Source: Symsagittifera roscoffensis (lineage: Eukaryota; Xenacoelomorpha; Acoela; Convolutidae). Taken from it: a stretch of DNA of 64,000 nucleotides. A model generated the notes under the pieces. The model did no database searches and was not told where the DNA came from. It was given only the letters and a program-made list of their open reading frames with translations. Shown here piece after piece: positions 34,801 to 45,893 of the stretch (the first letter of the stretch is position 1; the number at the start of each line of letters is the position of its first letter). The position numbers were made by a program, and so were the translations under genes. Location: assembly GCF_963678635.1 (NCBI RefSeq), contig NC_087063.1, positions 84,181,574 to 84,245,573 of the forward strand, in the 5' to 3' direction.

Positions 34801-37281
34801 GTTATGTTTCAGGAAACACTTTGAAGTACTGGATGGGCTTTGCGATTCCCTTTCTTCTGGCGGCCTACTTCCTTTTATGGGTGGTACCAATGGAGAACGG
34901 AGAGAACCAAATGGGCTTCCTTTGCTACTATTTGGGCGTCTACATCCTTCTTCAAATCGCATTCACAATTTACAGTGTGCCTTACGCTTCGCTTATAATG
35001 TATCAAACCAACGATCAAAGGGAGCGAGACATCGCCACTGCATTCCGAATGACAGCCGAGATCGTGTTCGCTATAGTCTCCATAGCTGTGATGGGCGGAA
35101 TCGTCGGCGGAGACCTCGACTGCGACGAAGACACGGGCGAAGTCGACTCCAAGTGGCTGAAAACTGCCGAGAACAAGTACATGATAGCGGCAGGAACAAT
35201 CTGTGCTTTGATCGTTGCGTCTGGAGTAGTGACATTCCTGGGAACGAACGAGAGATCGGACATCACGATTGTTCCGAGCAAGATCTCCACTTGGACTGCG
35301 ACTAAGCGAGTGATGAAACACAAGCCCTATCTGTGGCTGACTGCCTGTTACTTCTGTATGTATCTGTCCGTCTCCATTATCCAGGGCAATCTGCAATTGT
35401 ACTTCAAATACCATCTGGACAGGGTGGAACACTTCGCTTATGTCATGGTCACTCTCATGGTCTGTGTGGGCGTGGGCATCCCTGTATGGCAAGTGGTCAT
35501 TTCCAAAGTGGGGAAAAAGAACTGTGCTTATATTGGTAAGATAATTAACCCAAGAAATATTCTGTAATCTGTGTCGAGAAAAATTGGTCGAAATATTTCT
35601 GTTTTTAGACTAAAGGACACGAAATATCATAAAAAAAACCTTTTCAGTCGTGATTCAAATTACATTTAAAAATTATTTTAAAAAATTCCCAGTGTCGAGA
35701 AAAACCGTTTTTTTTTAGTTTCAATCTAATTTTCGAGCGAGTAACCTTTTTCATAATGAATTCAGGCAAGAAACTTGGTTTCACTGGAAAAAAAAACTGG
35801 TTTTCGAAGCTTCATTTAGCACTTCCTTGGCAAAAATTGTCTAAAAATGTATAAAAGTTAGTGTGCAAAAAAATTGGATTTTTTTTGATTTTTTAAATTT
35901 ATTGTTTATCGATCAATTTGTTATACAGCAAATGTTGCCGATAACCTCTAATTCACTGACTTTTAATGCGTATTCATAGTTCTCTTGTCTCATCACGCAC
36001 TAAAAACGACACTCAATTGAACAAAAAAGAAAAACCTTTTTTGTAGTTTTTTATGAATGTGGTCTGAGCATTCTGTGCTTCTTTGTACAGCCACCGCCTA
36101 TCCTTGTTAATTCTGGTTTTTTATACTTCATCTTCTATTCAATCTTTTTTCTAGTTTTGAGATAGCACATTCTAATTTTGGACACATGTTCTAGCTATCT
36201 TAAATCTTATTAATAGTAATTTTCATGTTCTTGTCCAGTACTTAGTTTTGTTGATTAGCTCGCTTAGAGACATTCGTACTAAAAATTCGTTCTTGAAAAG
36301 TAAATGGTTAATTTCACTTGTTTTCCGAATGTTATTATTTTCCCCCAATTTTCGTGCACAGGTTGAAAAGTCAGAGGTTGGAAATAATTCAAAACCATAG
36401 TTCCTTAATCGTGGTTGCTCGTGAAACAAACAGCTCGTATGTTGGCTCCTTCTTTAGAGGAGAAAGGGTGTTAATTTGAAAATAAAAACAACTGTTGTGA
36501 TTTAGGAGTGTTGATTCTGATCCCCTGCTACGGCATCATTGGCTTCGTCCCTTCCGATGTGCCCATCTGGTGTGTCTACCTGCTCTGCGGCACTGCTGGC
36601 TTCGCCATCGGCTCCGCCTACTTCATCCCATGGTCCATGTTACCGGACGTCATAGACAACTACACTGTCGAGAACGGGGTACGAAAAACAAAACATTGAT
36701 TACGCTAAATATTCCGACCCTAACAAATCATTGGAACCAATGAATTGTTTTTGGGGCTCATTAAGAGCACATTTTCTGAGCAAGGCCACTGTGCCAAATT
36801 TTGGGTAATGTTGACGACAAAGGGTATGGAGACTCTTAGTTTTTTTGGCATAAATTTGATTTTTTCCTCAAGTTTTAACTTTTTTTTGAGTTTATGGAAT
36901 ACGGATTAACTGTTTCGATTGCTTCAGGAGAGAAACGAGAGCATATTCTTCGGCTTCTTCGTCTTTTTTAACAAGTTCGCGGCGGGTGCCGGAATTGGAA
37001 TATCGCTGGGTATTTTGGAGATAGCCGGATACAGCAACGAAGAGTGTCACCAGCCAGAGGCGGTCCAGAGGTCACTTAGAATTCTCTGCTCCCCCGGACC
37101 TGGTCTGCTGGTCGCCCTCTACGCTTTCTTCGTTTTCTTGTACCCAATCACGGAGAAGAAGTGCAAAGAGAATAAAGCTATCTTAGACGAACGACTCAGA
37201 AAAGAAAAACATTCACGTGATTTCTACAAATATGTCAACAGGACTTTCGAATTTGACAACGAGGCCATTGAAAAGTTGTGA
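31678..37281 (+). CDS. MFSD2: MFSD2-type sodium-dependent lysophospholipid symporter (six exons, 601 aa)
   Basis: This is a major facilitator superfamily membrane transporter of the MFSD2A/MFSD2B group, which move lysophosphatidylcholine or sphingosine-1-phosphate across the plasma membrane. Exons: 31678-31819, 33598-33767, 34120-34363, 34813-35535, 36506-36678 and 36928-37281. All introns are GT-AG and the joined frame is 1806 nt. Family marks are the R-S-F-D-A-I-S-D-P-L-V-G-F motif (Asp168 and Asp172, counterparts of the sodium-site aspartates), P-W-S-M-L-P-D-V-I-D (468-477), Lys500 in F-F-N-K-F-A-A-G (counterpart of the substrate-site lysine) and Cys289/Cys524, counterparts of the conserved extracellular disulfide. 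It has about 12 membrane segments. The N-terminal tail of ~115 residues, rich in Asn and Glu-Gly, is longer than in vertebrate proteins (about 540 aa in total). MFSD2A versus MFSD2B cannot be decided. The exon 2 acceptor is the least certain junction. Confidence 0.92.
32448..32520 (-). tRNA. tRNA-Asn-like pseudogene with a GAU (Ile-type) anticodon, inside intron 1
   Basis: The minus strand folds as a 73-nt cloverleaf: acceptor stem 6 of 7 pairs (first pair G-G mismatched), D stem GTGC/GCGC, anticodon stem TTCGG/CCGAA with loop CTGATAA, and T stem GGTGG/CCACC. The body matches animal tRNA-Asn (anticodon arm, AGGTT variable loop, T stem), but the anticodon GTT has become GAT and the T loop reads TGCGAAC in place of TTCGA/GAC. 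No T-run follows the 3' end. I infer a mutated tRNA-Asn copy that is probably inactive. Confidence 0.65.
32664..32814. repeat. Inverted repeat in intron 1
   Basis: The arm GGATCTCTTTACCTATGTCA (32664 onward, 24 bp) matches the complement of about 32788-32811 at 21 of 24 positions. TTCGTTTCTAGGT also occurs twice as a direct repeat (near 32708 and 32769). This is compatible with a small foldback element. Confidence 0.55.
33598..33767 (+). CDS. MFSD2: MFSD2-like exon 2 (residues 48-104)
   Basis: The acceptor at TTTTACTAG fits phase 1 from exon 1 and keeps the frame. The donor is GTAAAT. It encodes a low-complexity tail (six Asn, then alternating Gly and acidic residues). Other in-frame acceptors exist slightly upstream (33577), so the 5' border is less certain than the rest. 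Confidence 0.72.
33684..33710 (+). other. G-quadruplex-forming motif in coding exon 2
   Basis: Five runs of four to five G are separated by one- or two-base spacers on the coding strand, encoding the G-E-G-E-G-D-G-E-G stretch (residues 77-85). Such spacing is enough for a very stable four-stranded structure in DNA or mRNA. Confidence 0.8.
34120..34363 (+). CDS. MFSD2: MFSD2-like exon 3 (residues 105-185)
   Basis: Acceptor ATGTTTAG, donor GTCAGT. It encodes the first membrane segments and the motif with Asp168 and Asp172. Confidence 0.92.
34813..35535 (+). CDS. MFSD2: MFSD2-like exon 4 (residues 186-426)
   Basis: Acceptor TGTTTCAG, donor GTAAGA. It is the largest exon, encoding the middle membrane segments, the R-E-R-D-I-A-T-A-F-R-M-T loop and the acidic extracellular loop with Cys289. 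No N-X-S/T site is visible in that loop, unlike vertebrate MFSD2A. Confidence 0.93.
35665..36125 (+). repeat. Diverged array-unit and S-like repeat inside intron 4
   Basis: The order TTTTAAAAAATT, GTGTCGAGAAAA, TTTTCGAGCGAGTAAC, a CTTGG/TTTCATT...GCGCTT-like block, and then GAATGTGGTCTGAGCATTCTG repeats the 3' part of the tandem-array unit followed by the start of the S repeat, in the same orientation, at clearly lower identity. A further S-like stretch is near 14250-14400. Confidence 0.5.
36506..36678 (+). CDS. MFSD2: MFSD2-like exon 5 (residues 427-484)
   Basis: Acceptor GATTTAG, donor GTACGA. It encodes two membrane segments and the P-W-S-M-L-P-D-V-I-D signature. Confidence 0.92.
36928..37281 (+). 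CDS. MFSD2: MFSD2-like exon 6 (residues 485-601 and stop)
   Basis: Acceptor GCTTCAG. It encodes Lys500 and Cys524, the last membrane segments, a charged cytosolic tail and a TGA stop at 37279-37281. Confidence 0.93.
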   Translation, partial: ERNESIFFGFFVFFNKFAAGAGIGISLGILEIAGYSNEECHQPEAVQRSLRILCSPGPGLLVALYAFFVFLYPITEKKCKENKAILDERLRKEKHSRDFYKYVNRTFEFDNEAIEKL

Positions 37282-37507
37282 ACTTCTTTCTTTTTGCCTC
37301 CTTTTATTTTCATTACCAAATTAGAAAATATTTTACTTAATTTTCGAAATTTGTACAAACTATTCTGCATTTTCAGAAAATTTTTATTTACTTTTTCTTG
37401 TAGATGTTAATTAGAAATTTTTATGCATTTTGCTGCTACAGATCATAAAATGAAAAACTATTTTTTGCTTTAAGCTGACAAGACACATGACATAATCACA
37501 TTCTATA

Positions 37508-37513
37508 AATAAA
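37508..37513 (+). promoter_or_regulatory. poly(A) signal AATAAA of the MFSD2-like gene
   Basis: AATAAA lies 227 bases after the stop codon. This is the first canonical hexamer downstream. Confidence 0.6.
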
Positions 37514-40500
37514 TTAATTGTTTTTTTTTAATTTCAACGGAAATATTCCGGGGTTGGAAAAGAATATACCAGTAGCTGCAATATACATTTTTCTCTATAT
37601 TCTAATTTTTCTATTTTTTTTGCGTCCATTTCCTGAACTCAAGGTTTATTTGGTAACAAAAACACAATCAGAATAAAATTTCTCAGCTTGCGGTGAAAAT
37701 TTTGAGCCACCACTATCCATCAGTTGACTTTCTCTCATCCCAGCCAATCATTAAAAGAGGAGTAATTTCAGGCCGAGCAAGCGGCAGTAGGAAAAAATTT
37801 CTACACAGAGGCGAAACTTCGCATCATATTTTCTGTCAAAATGTAATAAAAATTGCAAAAAAAACTACCAGCTCCATTAGAAATCTTACAAAGAGCTTTC
37901 AGAATGCTAAAAAAAGAAACCGAACCTTTCTGCAGGATCTAATTCGTCAAAAGTAGGCAGACACGAAAGTCAAGAATATTCAAAAATTTTCAGTTTTGAC
38001 AAACAAGGGCTCGACTGAATACGCACTTCTGCAATTTAGCGTATCAAGCATTGGTGTTACCGCTGCACTAAATGCACAGCACACTCCATGAGTATGAAAA
38101 AACTTTCAAAAATTTCTTTTGAACATTAAGAAAAAATTGAAAAAAAGCAAGAAACTTCTTGCAACTCAAATACTTGCCCAAAGCCGGAATATCATAAAAT
38201 GTTTTTCAATCCGAATATAAAATGCCCAAAATTTAGACAAATTTGGTGCTGCGGTAATTAAACCAACAAACAAGCTGAAAAACAGAAGTCCACAAAGATT
38301 TTCTGACACGCTGACAATTTTCCGGTTACAAAAAAAAAACAGATCCTGGCCAGATTTGAACGATTGACCTGATTGTATTTACAATCAGATGTGTTACCAC
38401 TTCGCCACATGCCACATGCGCGAAGTAACGTCTTGGTTTTGATTTCATTTCAAACAAAAGTAAAAAAAATAATTGAAATGATTCTGGTAAACTAGTTGTT
38501 AACACGAAAAAAGTCCATATTTCGGTTTGATAACGTTCGCAACTCGAAAGTGTAAATGTGTTTCTTCGAAGAAAAAAAATCAAGTCAGATTAAAATTGAC
38601 AATCCATTGTTCGAGTACAAAATACGAACCCATGAAGTTTCGGGTCACAGTTGTAACCTGTAAACTTTTCATATTTTCCGGATTAAGTAATTTTTTTCAC
38701 GTTGATTAGCCAGTCAGGAATTATAGTTGATATATAGTCACAAGACATAGAAATTGCAACGTTTCGTGTTCACGCAATGAAGTGAACGTTTGTTTTCAAT
38801 GTTGGGGCTGTTTTCTCTATAACTACTAGAGATTCACAGTTGAAATTTTGTTTTTAAACTGATGCGTGGAACTGTTTATTACAATATAACCAGATAAAAA
38901 ACCGTAGAAAAACTTAAGAAAAATTTTGAGAGGTGCCTTTAATGCCAAAAAAACGTAAGCAGCAAAAAAAATCTGAAACTTTAGAAATAACAGAAAGCTG
39001 AAAAGATAAGAAAAGCCATCAGGATAAGTTTCCCGTTTTTAAAACAACAACAACAAACTTCTTACCTTGCGGAGAAAATTAACTCAATTTTTAGCTTTTA
39101 CTAAATAAATTGTGGAAATTTCAAACAATTTCTGTCTAGGAGCTTAACAGAATTTTTGTTGTCTTTTGATGAAAAATTTTATTTGAGGAACTAGATCCTT
39201 AGTTTTTTAACAAACATTTATCAGTTTAAAGATTCAAACTGTTTCTGCTGTTTACGGGTCTTTTTGACGCTAAGTCCACTTCTCCGACGTCTTCTAAATC
39301 AAAGCAAATCACGCTTTGGAAGTAAGTTCTGACGGGTTTTCTATTCAGCTTTTTTCAAATTAAGAAACAGTTCCACCCATACCTTGTCAACTTTTCAACT
39401 GTGGAAACTTTTTCGTTCATTTCATAGATTTTCCTGAAATCCAAATTTTCCGCATCGACTTTTCTGAGCCCAAATGTTTCACCTTTTATTTTACCGTGAC
39501 TGTAGTTCGGAAAAGTTGTCTCTTAAAAGTCTGTTTTACTTGTTGTCTGATTTAAGTCTGTTGTCTGTTTTACATGTGTAATGAAATGAAGTAGATAATT
39601 AGTCTACCAAAATTACAGTCGCTACAAAAATGATTTTAACATTACATGATATTAAATTTAGTAATTACCTATTTCCTATTTACCTATGATTATTTTTTTC
39701 TCCATTTATATTTAATCAAGTCCTAATGGCATATCAACTACCCGATTTGACATCCATAGGTCAAAAATACTAATCAAAGATTTCCATAAACTAAGTTTAT
39801 GAAATAAATGCTACTCTTAAAAATTTCATACATTTTTTCAAAGTTGTCATTATCGAATTGTGAACGAAATTTTTTCTTATTTTAGCAGAAAAGCGGTTTA
39901 CCATCATAAATAGAAAAAAAAGTGTCTGACAAATGGAAATTATATAAAAGCTTTTTCTATGGATGCACAAAAAATGTATTATTGTTCCGGTTCTCAAGAT
40001 AAAATTTTTCATAATGCTTAGAAAGCCAATTTTTTGTATTGCTTATTTTTGTATGCAGAGAGCACTTTAGAAATTGCTACTTTCACTAATTGTTTATATA
40101 TAACATCTATGTTCAGGTCCTTTTCGATACATTGTACATGCAAGTCTAATAAACTTTTATTGACTCTAGCTGTGAGAAACCAGAGTTTTTGTCACTTGTG
40201 TTCGGTCACGAGGATAATCGAGAAATTTTCAGATTTTGGTTTATGAAAAAAAACTAATACAATTTCCGTACCTAGATCGACTAAATCTTACACTCTGAGC
40301 CACATTTTTTATTAAATGTGTTTTTGAGATATCATCTTTTATTACAAGAAGGGCAAGGAAAACGTACATGAGGTCCCACGCTTTCGTACAAAATGGAAAA
40401 AAAATTTCCAAGCAAAAAATTTCCTTAAAACTCTTGCTGAACTGAAACAGATTATTACCCAGTGGCCCGTAAAATTTAGCAGAAAACACTATTTTCCAAT

Positions 40501-40593
40501 TAGGAAATAGTTATTGAGTTAATTGTCTTGGGAAAAACAGCGACAGGGGTAATTTATAATTTTGTAAATGGTACATGGAGTAAAAGCAGCACC
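37514..40593. other. Intergenic AT-rich DNA with unassigned ORF-like stretches
   Basis: At 37693-38330 there are interrupted open stretches (87 codons at 37693-37956, then another frame to about 38300) rich in Lys, Ser and Gln that look like a decayed coding region, but I cannot assign a family. A tRNA-like relic lies at 38341-38413. From 38500 to 40593 I see nothing beyond AT-rich sequence. Confidence 0.4.
38341..38413 (-). tRNA. tRNA-like relic with Pol III terminator
   Basis: The minus strand carries A-box-like GTGGTAACAC (complement of 38391-38400) and B-box-like GTTCAAATCTG (complement of 38351-38361). A run of ten T (complement of 38330-38339) follows the 3' end, as in Pol III genes. 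The anticodon region is replaced by a 9-bp inverted repeat (38369-38388), and the acceptor and T stems do not pair well, so it is a pseudogene or SINE head. Confidence 0.4.
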
Positions 40594-41761
40594 TGAGACT
40601 CCGAATTCTTAAGCTCAAATTTGCTTCGCAGTTGAACCAGATAACGATAAAACTTTAATTAGGCATTTGCTATGCTACTAGTAGGAGCAAGGCGATGAAC
40701 CTGAAAAAAGGAAACCGATATCTGAGCGCTAGAAATGAAGCAGGAAAAAGTGAACGAGAAACTGAAAATGTCTAAAATTAAACCTAATTTAGAAAAACGT
40801 AGGCTCTGTTCTGACGAAAGTTATGTTCAATCATTCCTTTAATGAGCGTCATCGGAGAAGTGGTAGAAATTGAGACTCGCATTGATGGCCTCGGTTCTAT
40901 TAATGCGCTAATCAACCTATTTTTTCAATTTTGTTTATATTTTAAACTTTGTTTTTCTACAATTTTAAGGGAAAACCTTGTTGTCCTTTTCTCTACTCTT
41001 TCAAAGAGCGGTTGAATTTTTCAAAGACTAAGTTGTCATATATCAGTTTGGATGAAACTTTTTTCTTGTTGTTTCTTTTTCATCATGTCACTGAACAAAA
41101 TCAGGGTTTTAAAAGGCTTGTTTTAATTGTCAATCATGTTTGCAACCAACGCTTCAGTGCCATTACGGGTCAAGATTTAGTAAAAGAAAACTCCAAAAGT
41201 TGCAAAATAAAATTTCTAAAGTATCCGTATGTACGAACAAATCCTTAAAACCAAAAGCTTAGACGACGAGGCAATCGTCAAAATGCTGAATTCTGTTTGG
41301 TTAAAAAAGACTGCCTTTAACAAAGCATGGAATCGCCTCCCTAATTAGATTCAAGTGACCAAATATATGTGTTCGATGTCTTTTTTCTATCAAGACAATC
41401 TTTAATTGATAAAACTAGCAGCTACGTTAGGAGTGTTTTATAAATTGTCACTGACAGTGTGACTGTAAAAAAAATTGCAAAAAAAATCATATGGAGATTA
41501 GTGACTTTTTTCGAACATTTTTTGACATATTAAAATTGCATCCGGTATGGACTGTTCGGAGTGGCAAACATAGTTATACTCAATATTTAATTTTATAGAC
41601 TCACTGCGCTGAGTAAATTATGTTAGTATGATGACCTTAAACCGAACAGTCAAGAGACTGAGTTGAAAGCTCAGAAGTTGATTAAACGATTTACGAAACA
41701 ATTATTTAGTTGCGATTGAGGATTCTTGTTTTCCAATCTGTTCTTATTCAGAGTTTAATAT
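40594..41761 (+). repeat. GypsyB LTR 1 (long type)
   Basis: It is defined by homology to 44704-45893. It begins TGAGACT, and the 3' end (near GTTTAATA) is approximate because the partner LTR is cut there. It contains the frame 40949-41248, which recurs in other LTRs but shows no recognised domain. Confidence 0.65.
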
Positions 41762-41799
41762 ATCTCATACTCTTAGTTACGACATAGAGAGACAACAGA

Positions 41800-42770
41800 T
41801 TACAAAAGAAACTCACTCAGTATTAATCCTTTCTGGGAGAGAGCGTGGGCAGAACAACCACTTGTTTGGTCAAAGTGGGCGGCAATTTTAGAAATGGCAG
41901 TATTTGCGAAGGATAGCATCAAAGTCAGAAACTTTCTGCAACCTAAGCCGACGTTAGTAGAACCAACAGACCTCATACATGAAATCGAGATAACATAACT
42001 GACGGAGGCTCAAAAGTAAAACCGAAATGTAGAAAACCAATAAAATGAGCTGGTGGGAAAAACAAATGTCTAATGTCAAAGAAGAAAAAGGTGTATTATG
42101 TATCTCAATCCTGTGGGATTAAGCGGACGCAAAAGTACAGAGCTGCCTATTCTTCTACTTCAGCGCTGAAGGCCAACGCCGAGTACAACAAAAGAGACCG
42201 AGCCTAGACATACAAGCGGCATCGACGACAGAACTAATGACAGTTCTAGAAGATATCTTTATAACTACACGAATCATTGCCTTCGAGAAGTACAACTTTA
42301 TTTGCAGAAAGCAAAAGAAAAATCAATCACTTAAACAACATCACGCAGATCTAGTGGCACTTGCTTCACGGGCAGACTGCGGCAACAGCAAAGACGAGTG
42401 GGTCAGATACATGTTTACAGCACACATGAACAATGAGAAAATAGCAGAGGATCTAATAGCTGAAACACGAAGCCCACAAGACTCATATCAATATACAACC
42501 CGTCGAGAAAAAGGAATAGAAGACAGCAGAACTAAGAAAACAACCAATGGGATACATCCATCCTCAAGGACGATGTGGACAATTTAACTACCAAAAAAAT
42601 CAAAGAAGGCGAGGAGAATTTAAAGGACGACAAAAAGTCACACGCGGAACACACAATTTAAGGGGTCAACAAAATTCATACAACGCACAAAAAAAAACAA
42701 GGCTTCAAATGCGGAAGAAAGTTGGGTCCGAATCACCTAGAATCATGCCCCGCAAAGGATAAGATATGCG
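41800..42770 (+). pseudogene. GypsyB gag pseudogene, element 1
   Basis: Gag-like sequence starts near 41830 (W-E-R-A-W-A-E-Q, then A-I-L-E-M-A-V-F-A-K-D-S) and continues after stops at 42237-42587 (L-A-S-R-A-D-C-G, then M-F-T-A-H-M-N-N-E-K-I-A-E-D-L-I). A Cys-rich knuckle-like stretch with G-P-N-H-L-E-S-C-P-A-K-D-K-I-C follows in another frame near 42705-42765. It is interrupted by at least several stops and frame changes. In an intact element it would build the particle and bind RNA. Confidence 0.72.
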
Positions 42771-43039
42771 AAACGGGAATATTTTGTAAAACTATGTAGG
42801 TGTACAAATATTAGCTATCTACAAGAAAGAAACGAAGAACAACAAGAACAAAACAAACACACCAACTATGTGGAAGGGAACGAACCAGTAGCGTTAGCTG
42901 AGTTTACGTCCACAAACGGATGGTAAGAATTCCTACAAGACAATTTCTCCGCAATCGCAATATCTGAGGCTTTTGAAAGAAAAAACTCAGCAAAAACAAC
43001 CGAGGAAGATCTAGACGTACATATAGTTAAGCCAAAAAC

Positions 43040-44703
43040 AAAATTGGAGGCAATATTTGCTATTGCGACACGGGAAGCCCAATGTCAATTCCTAACAAAA
43101 AAAACGGCATAAAGACTGCGAAAAAACGATAACTCAACAAAAATCAAATACATCCCAACGGAAGACACGGCAGGAAATCTAGCATGATACAATGGTAAAA
43201 TCGTGATTTCTATGGAGAGACTGATATTTGCGATAATTTCCGGGGATGGACCATACGGTCAGACCCATTTATCATAGCGGACTATCAGAAAGCAAACATA
43301 GGAGGAAGAAATCTATTAGCACAATTTGGTACAAAATTAATACAAGCAGAAAAGAGTCGAAAAAAATTGAACAAAAAAATCGATCAAAAACACTTCAAGA
43401 AATTGAATGATTTTATAGAAAATTATTTACATCAGTAAAGTGCGATCAAATAGACAAAGTGGCAATGGACTCCGAAATGATTAACAAATTTAGTCAGAAA
43501 AATAAATATCAGATGCCAAATTTGACCATTTAATAGACAAAATCACAGAAAGAGTCAAAACGAATCGTGAAGACTAAACACTACTCTCGACACTCGACCT
43601 ACGTTACGCATTTTCGCAAACCCCTTAGGATAAACAAACCAGAGAAGAATGCAACTTTACCTTCATTGGAGGCAACGCCACTGGGACATATCAGTTCTAA
43701 ATGGGTTTTTACTGCCTAACAGATGTGTCGAAAGCAAAAGACCCGACATTAACTAGCTGCAAGACTATATACGCCTTCTTGGATGACCTATTAAAAGTGA
43801 CCAAGGGATCACTAGAGCTCCATAAGGAAACCATCAAATCTATCTTACAAAGACTCGACGAAAAAACTCAGCAATCTCACACGATAAATGTAAGTTTGCA
43901 TTTAAAAAAGTTGAATGGCTAGGCTATAACATAAACAGTGAGCACTGAGGGCACTAAACCACTCATGAGAATTAGAAAAATTAACTCCACTTACATTTTT
44001 CAAGCAAATGAAAACTTTCATGGGTTCAATACACCATCTCTTTCGCTGCAATCCACATTTAGCTCAAATTGCTTAAAATGCTAATATTACACTATTAAAT
44101 AAAATTGCACTGCGCCGGCAAACACAGGCAAAATTAAAACACCTGATTGTAAACAGAAATAACTTAGCATTCAACAAGATCTTAAAACTAGCATCGGAAA
44201 TATCACAAAAAAAAACAATTTGATCAGATTTTGGCGCGTCAATTTTTGGCCTAGGGGCGGTACTCGAAAAAGACACCAAGGAAGATTGGGCAGCAGCAAC
44301 TTACGCATCAAGATTTTCTAATTCTTCAGACGGAAAATACACAGTAAACGAATTGATTTACACCAACGTTTCAAACGAATACCAACATTTCAAATATTAC
44401 TTAAACGGAAAAAATTTTACAGTCAATACATAACATCAGTGCCTTAAACGCCAGCGCAACATCAAAACAAGCCAATGTAGATTAACAAGATGGATCAACC
44501 AGTTAACCTCCTTTAATTTTGACCTAGAGTTTTTGGCGTGAAACAAAATGGGCCTAATAGGTTATCTGTCGCGGAATCCGATTGGGTTGGCAAAAACTCC
44601 AAGCGCGTACGATGAGAAGTTTGTGGTGGCGTCAACTAACTCCTTCATGAACATTCTTGAAATGATTGACGACATCATTCTAAAAAATTTAGCCAACCAA
44701 AAT
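43040..44703 (+). pseudogene. GypsyB pol pseudogene, element 1 (protease, RT, RNase H)
   Basis: The protease active site D-T-G-S-P-M-S-I is at 43067-43090. The RT frame (43701-43922) has the catalytic box F-L-D-D at 43776-43787, a Y/F variant of YxDD, and the following V-T-K-G-S-L-E-L-H-K. RNase H follows with G-L-G-A-V-L-E (about 44249-44269), then Y-A-S-R, and the tether motif L-I-x-Y-L-S-R-N-P-I. The frame ends with N-L-A-N-Q-N and TGA at 44704, which is also the first triplet of the LTR. No integrase motifs are present. Several frame breaks make it inactive. Confidence 0.78.
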
Positions 44704-45893
44704 TGAGACTTCGACTTCTTAAGCTCAAATTTGCTTCGCAGTTGAACCAGATAACGGTAAAATTTTAATCAGGCATGTCCTATGCTACTAGTACTAGTAC
44801 GTGCAAGGCAATATACCTGAAAAAAAAACGATATCTGAGCACTAGAAATGAAGCAGGAAAAAGTGAACGAGAAACTAAAAATGTCTAAAATTAAACCTAA
44901 TTTAAAAAATTGTATTCTCTGTTCTGACGAAAGTTATGTTTAATCATTCCTTTAATGAGCGTCGTCGGAGAAAAGGTAGAAATTGAGACTCGCGTTGATG
45001 GCCTCGGTTCTATTAATGCGCTAATCAACCTATTTTCTTAATTTTGTTTATATTTAAAACTTTGTTTTTCTACAGTTTCAAGGGAAAACATTCTTGTCTT
45101 TTTATCTACTCTTTCAGAGAGCGGTTGAATTTTACAAAGATTAAGTTATCAATAATCAGTTTGGATGAAATTTTCTTTTTCTTGTTTCTTTTTCATCATG
45201 TCACTGAACAAAATCAGGGTTTTAAAAGGCTTGTTTTAATTGTCATTCATGTTTGCAACCAACGCTTCAGTGCCATTACGGGTCAAGATATGGTAAAAGA
45301 AAACTCCAAAAGTTGCAACCTAAAATTTCTAAAGTATCGGTATGGACGAACAACTCCTTAAAACCAAAAGCTTAGATGACGAGGCAATCGTCAAAATGCC
45401 GAATTTTGATTGGTAAAAAAAAAGACTGCCTTTAACAAAGCATGCAATCGCCTCCCTAATTTGATTCAAGTGACCAAATATATGTGTTCGAAGTCTTTTT
45501 TCTTTCCAGACAATCTTCAATTGATGAAACTAGCAGCTAACGTTAGGAGTGTTTTATAAATTGTCACTGACAGTGTGACTGTAAATAAAACACTCAAGTC
45601 AAAATTGCAAAAAAAAATCGTCTTGAGATTAGTGACTTTTTTCGAACATTTTATGACAAGTTAAAACTGCATCCGATACGGATTGATCGGAGTGGCAAAA
45701 ATAGTTATACGAAATATTTATTTTTATGGACTCACTGCGCTGAGTAATTTATGTTGGTATGTTGACCTTGTACCGAATAGTCAAGAGACTGAGTTGAAAG
45801 CTCAAAAGTGGAATAAACAATTTACGAAACAGTTGGTTTAGTTGCGATTCAGGATTATTGTGTTCCAATCTGCTCGGATTCAGTGTTTAATAT
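44704..45893 (+). repeat. GypsyB LTR 2 (long type)
   Basis: It starts TGAGACTTCGAC directly at the end of pol and matches LTR 1 along its length. At about 45893 it joins an RNase H fragment at a short shared TTTAAT/TTGACAT sequence. Confidence 0.65.

Larger units (their letters stand above)
40594..45893 (+). mobile_element. GypsyB element 1: LTR-gag-protease-RT-RNase H-LTR, integrase absent
   Basis: The left LTR begins at the TGAGACT of 40594, where homology to the other copies starts. The right LTR begins at 44704. In between are gag, protease, RT and RNase H in gypsy order, all broken by stops and frameshifts. The RNase H end runs straight into the right LTR with no integrase between. The right LTR ends at about 45893, by fusion to a fragment of another copy. 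No target-site duplication was found. Confidence 0.8.

Noticed and set aside
34875-35492. 205-codon open frame on the minus strand
   Set aside because: It lies exactly opposite exon 4 of the MFSD2-like gene, whose plus-strand frame shows the family motifs. The antisense frame is a by-product of GC-rich coding sequence.
40949-41248. 99-codon frame repeated in GypsyB LTRs (F-F-Y-N-F-K-G-K)
   Set aside because: It lies inside the LTR, starts and ends differently in each copy and shows no domain. Its repetition follows from LTR copying.
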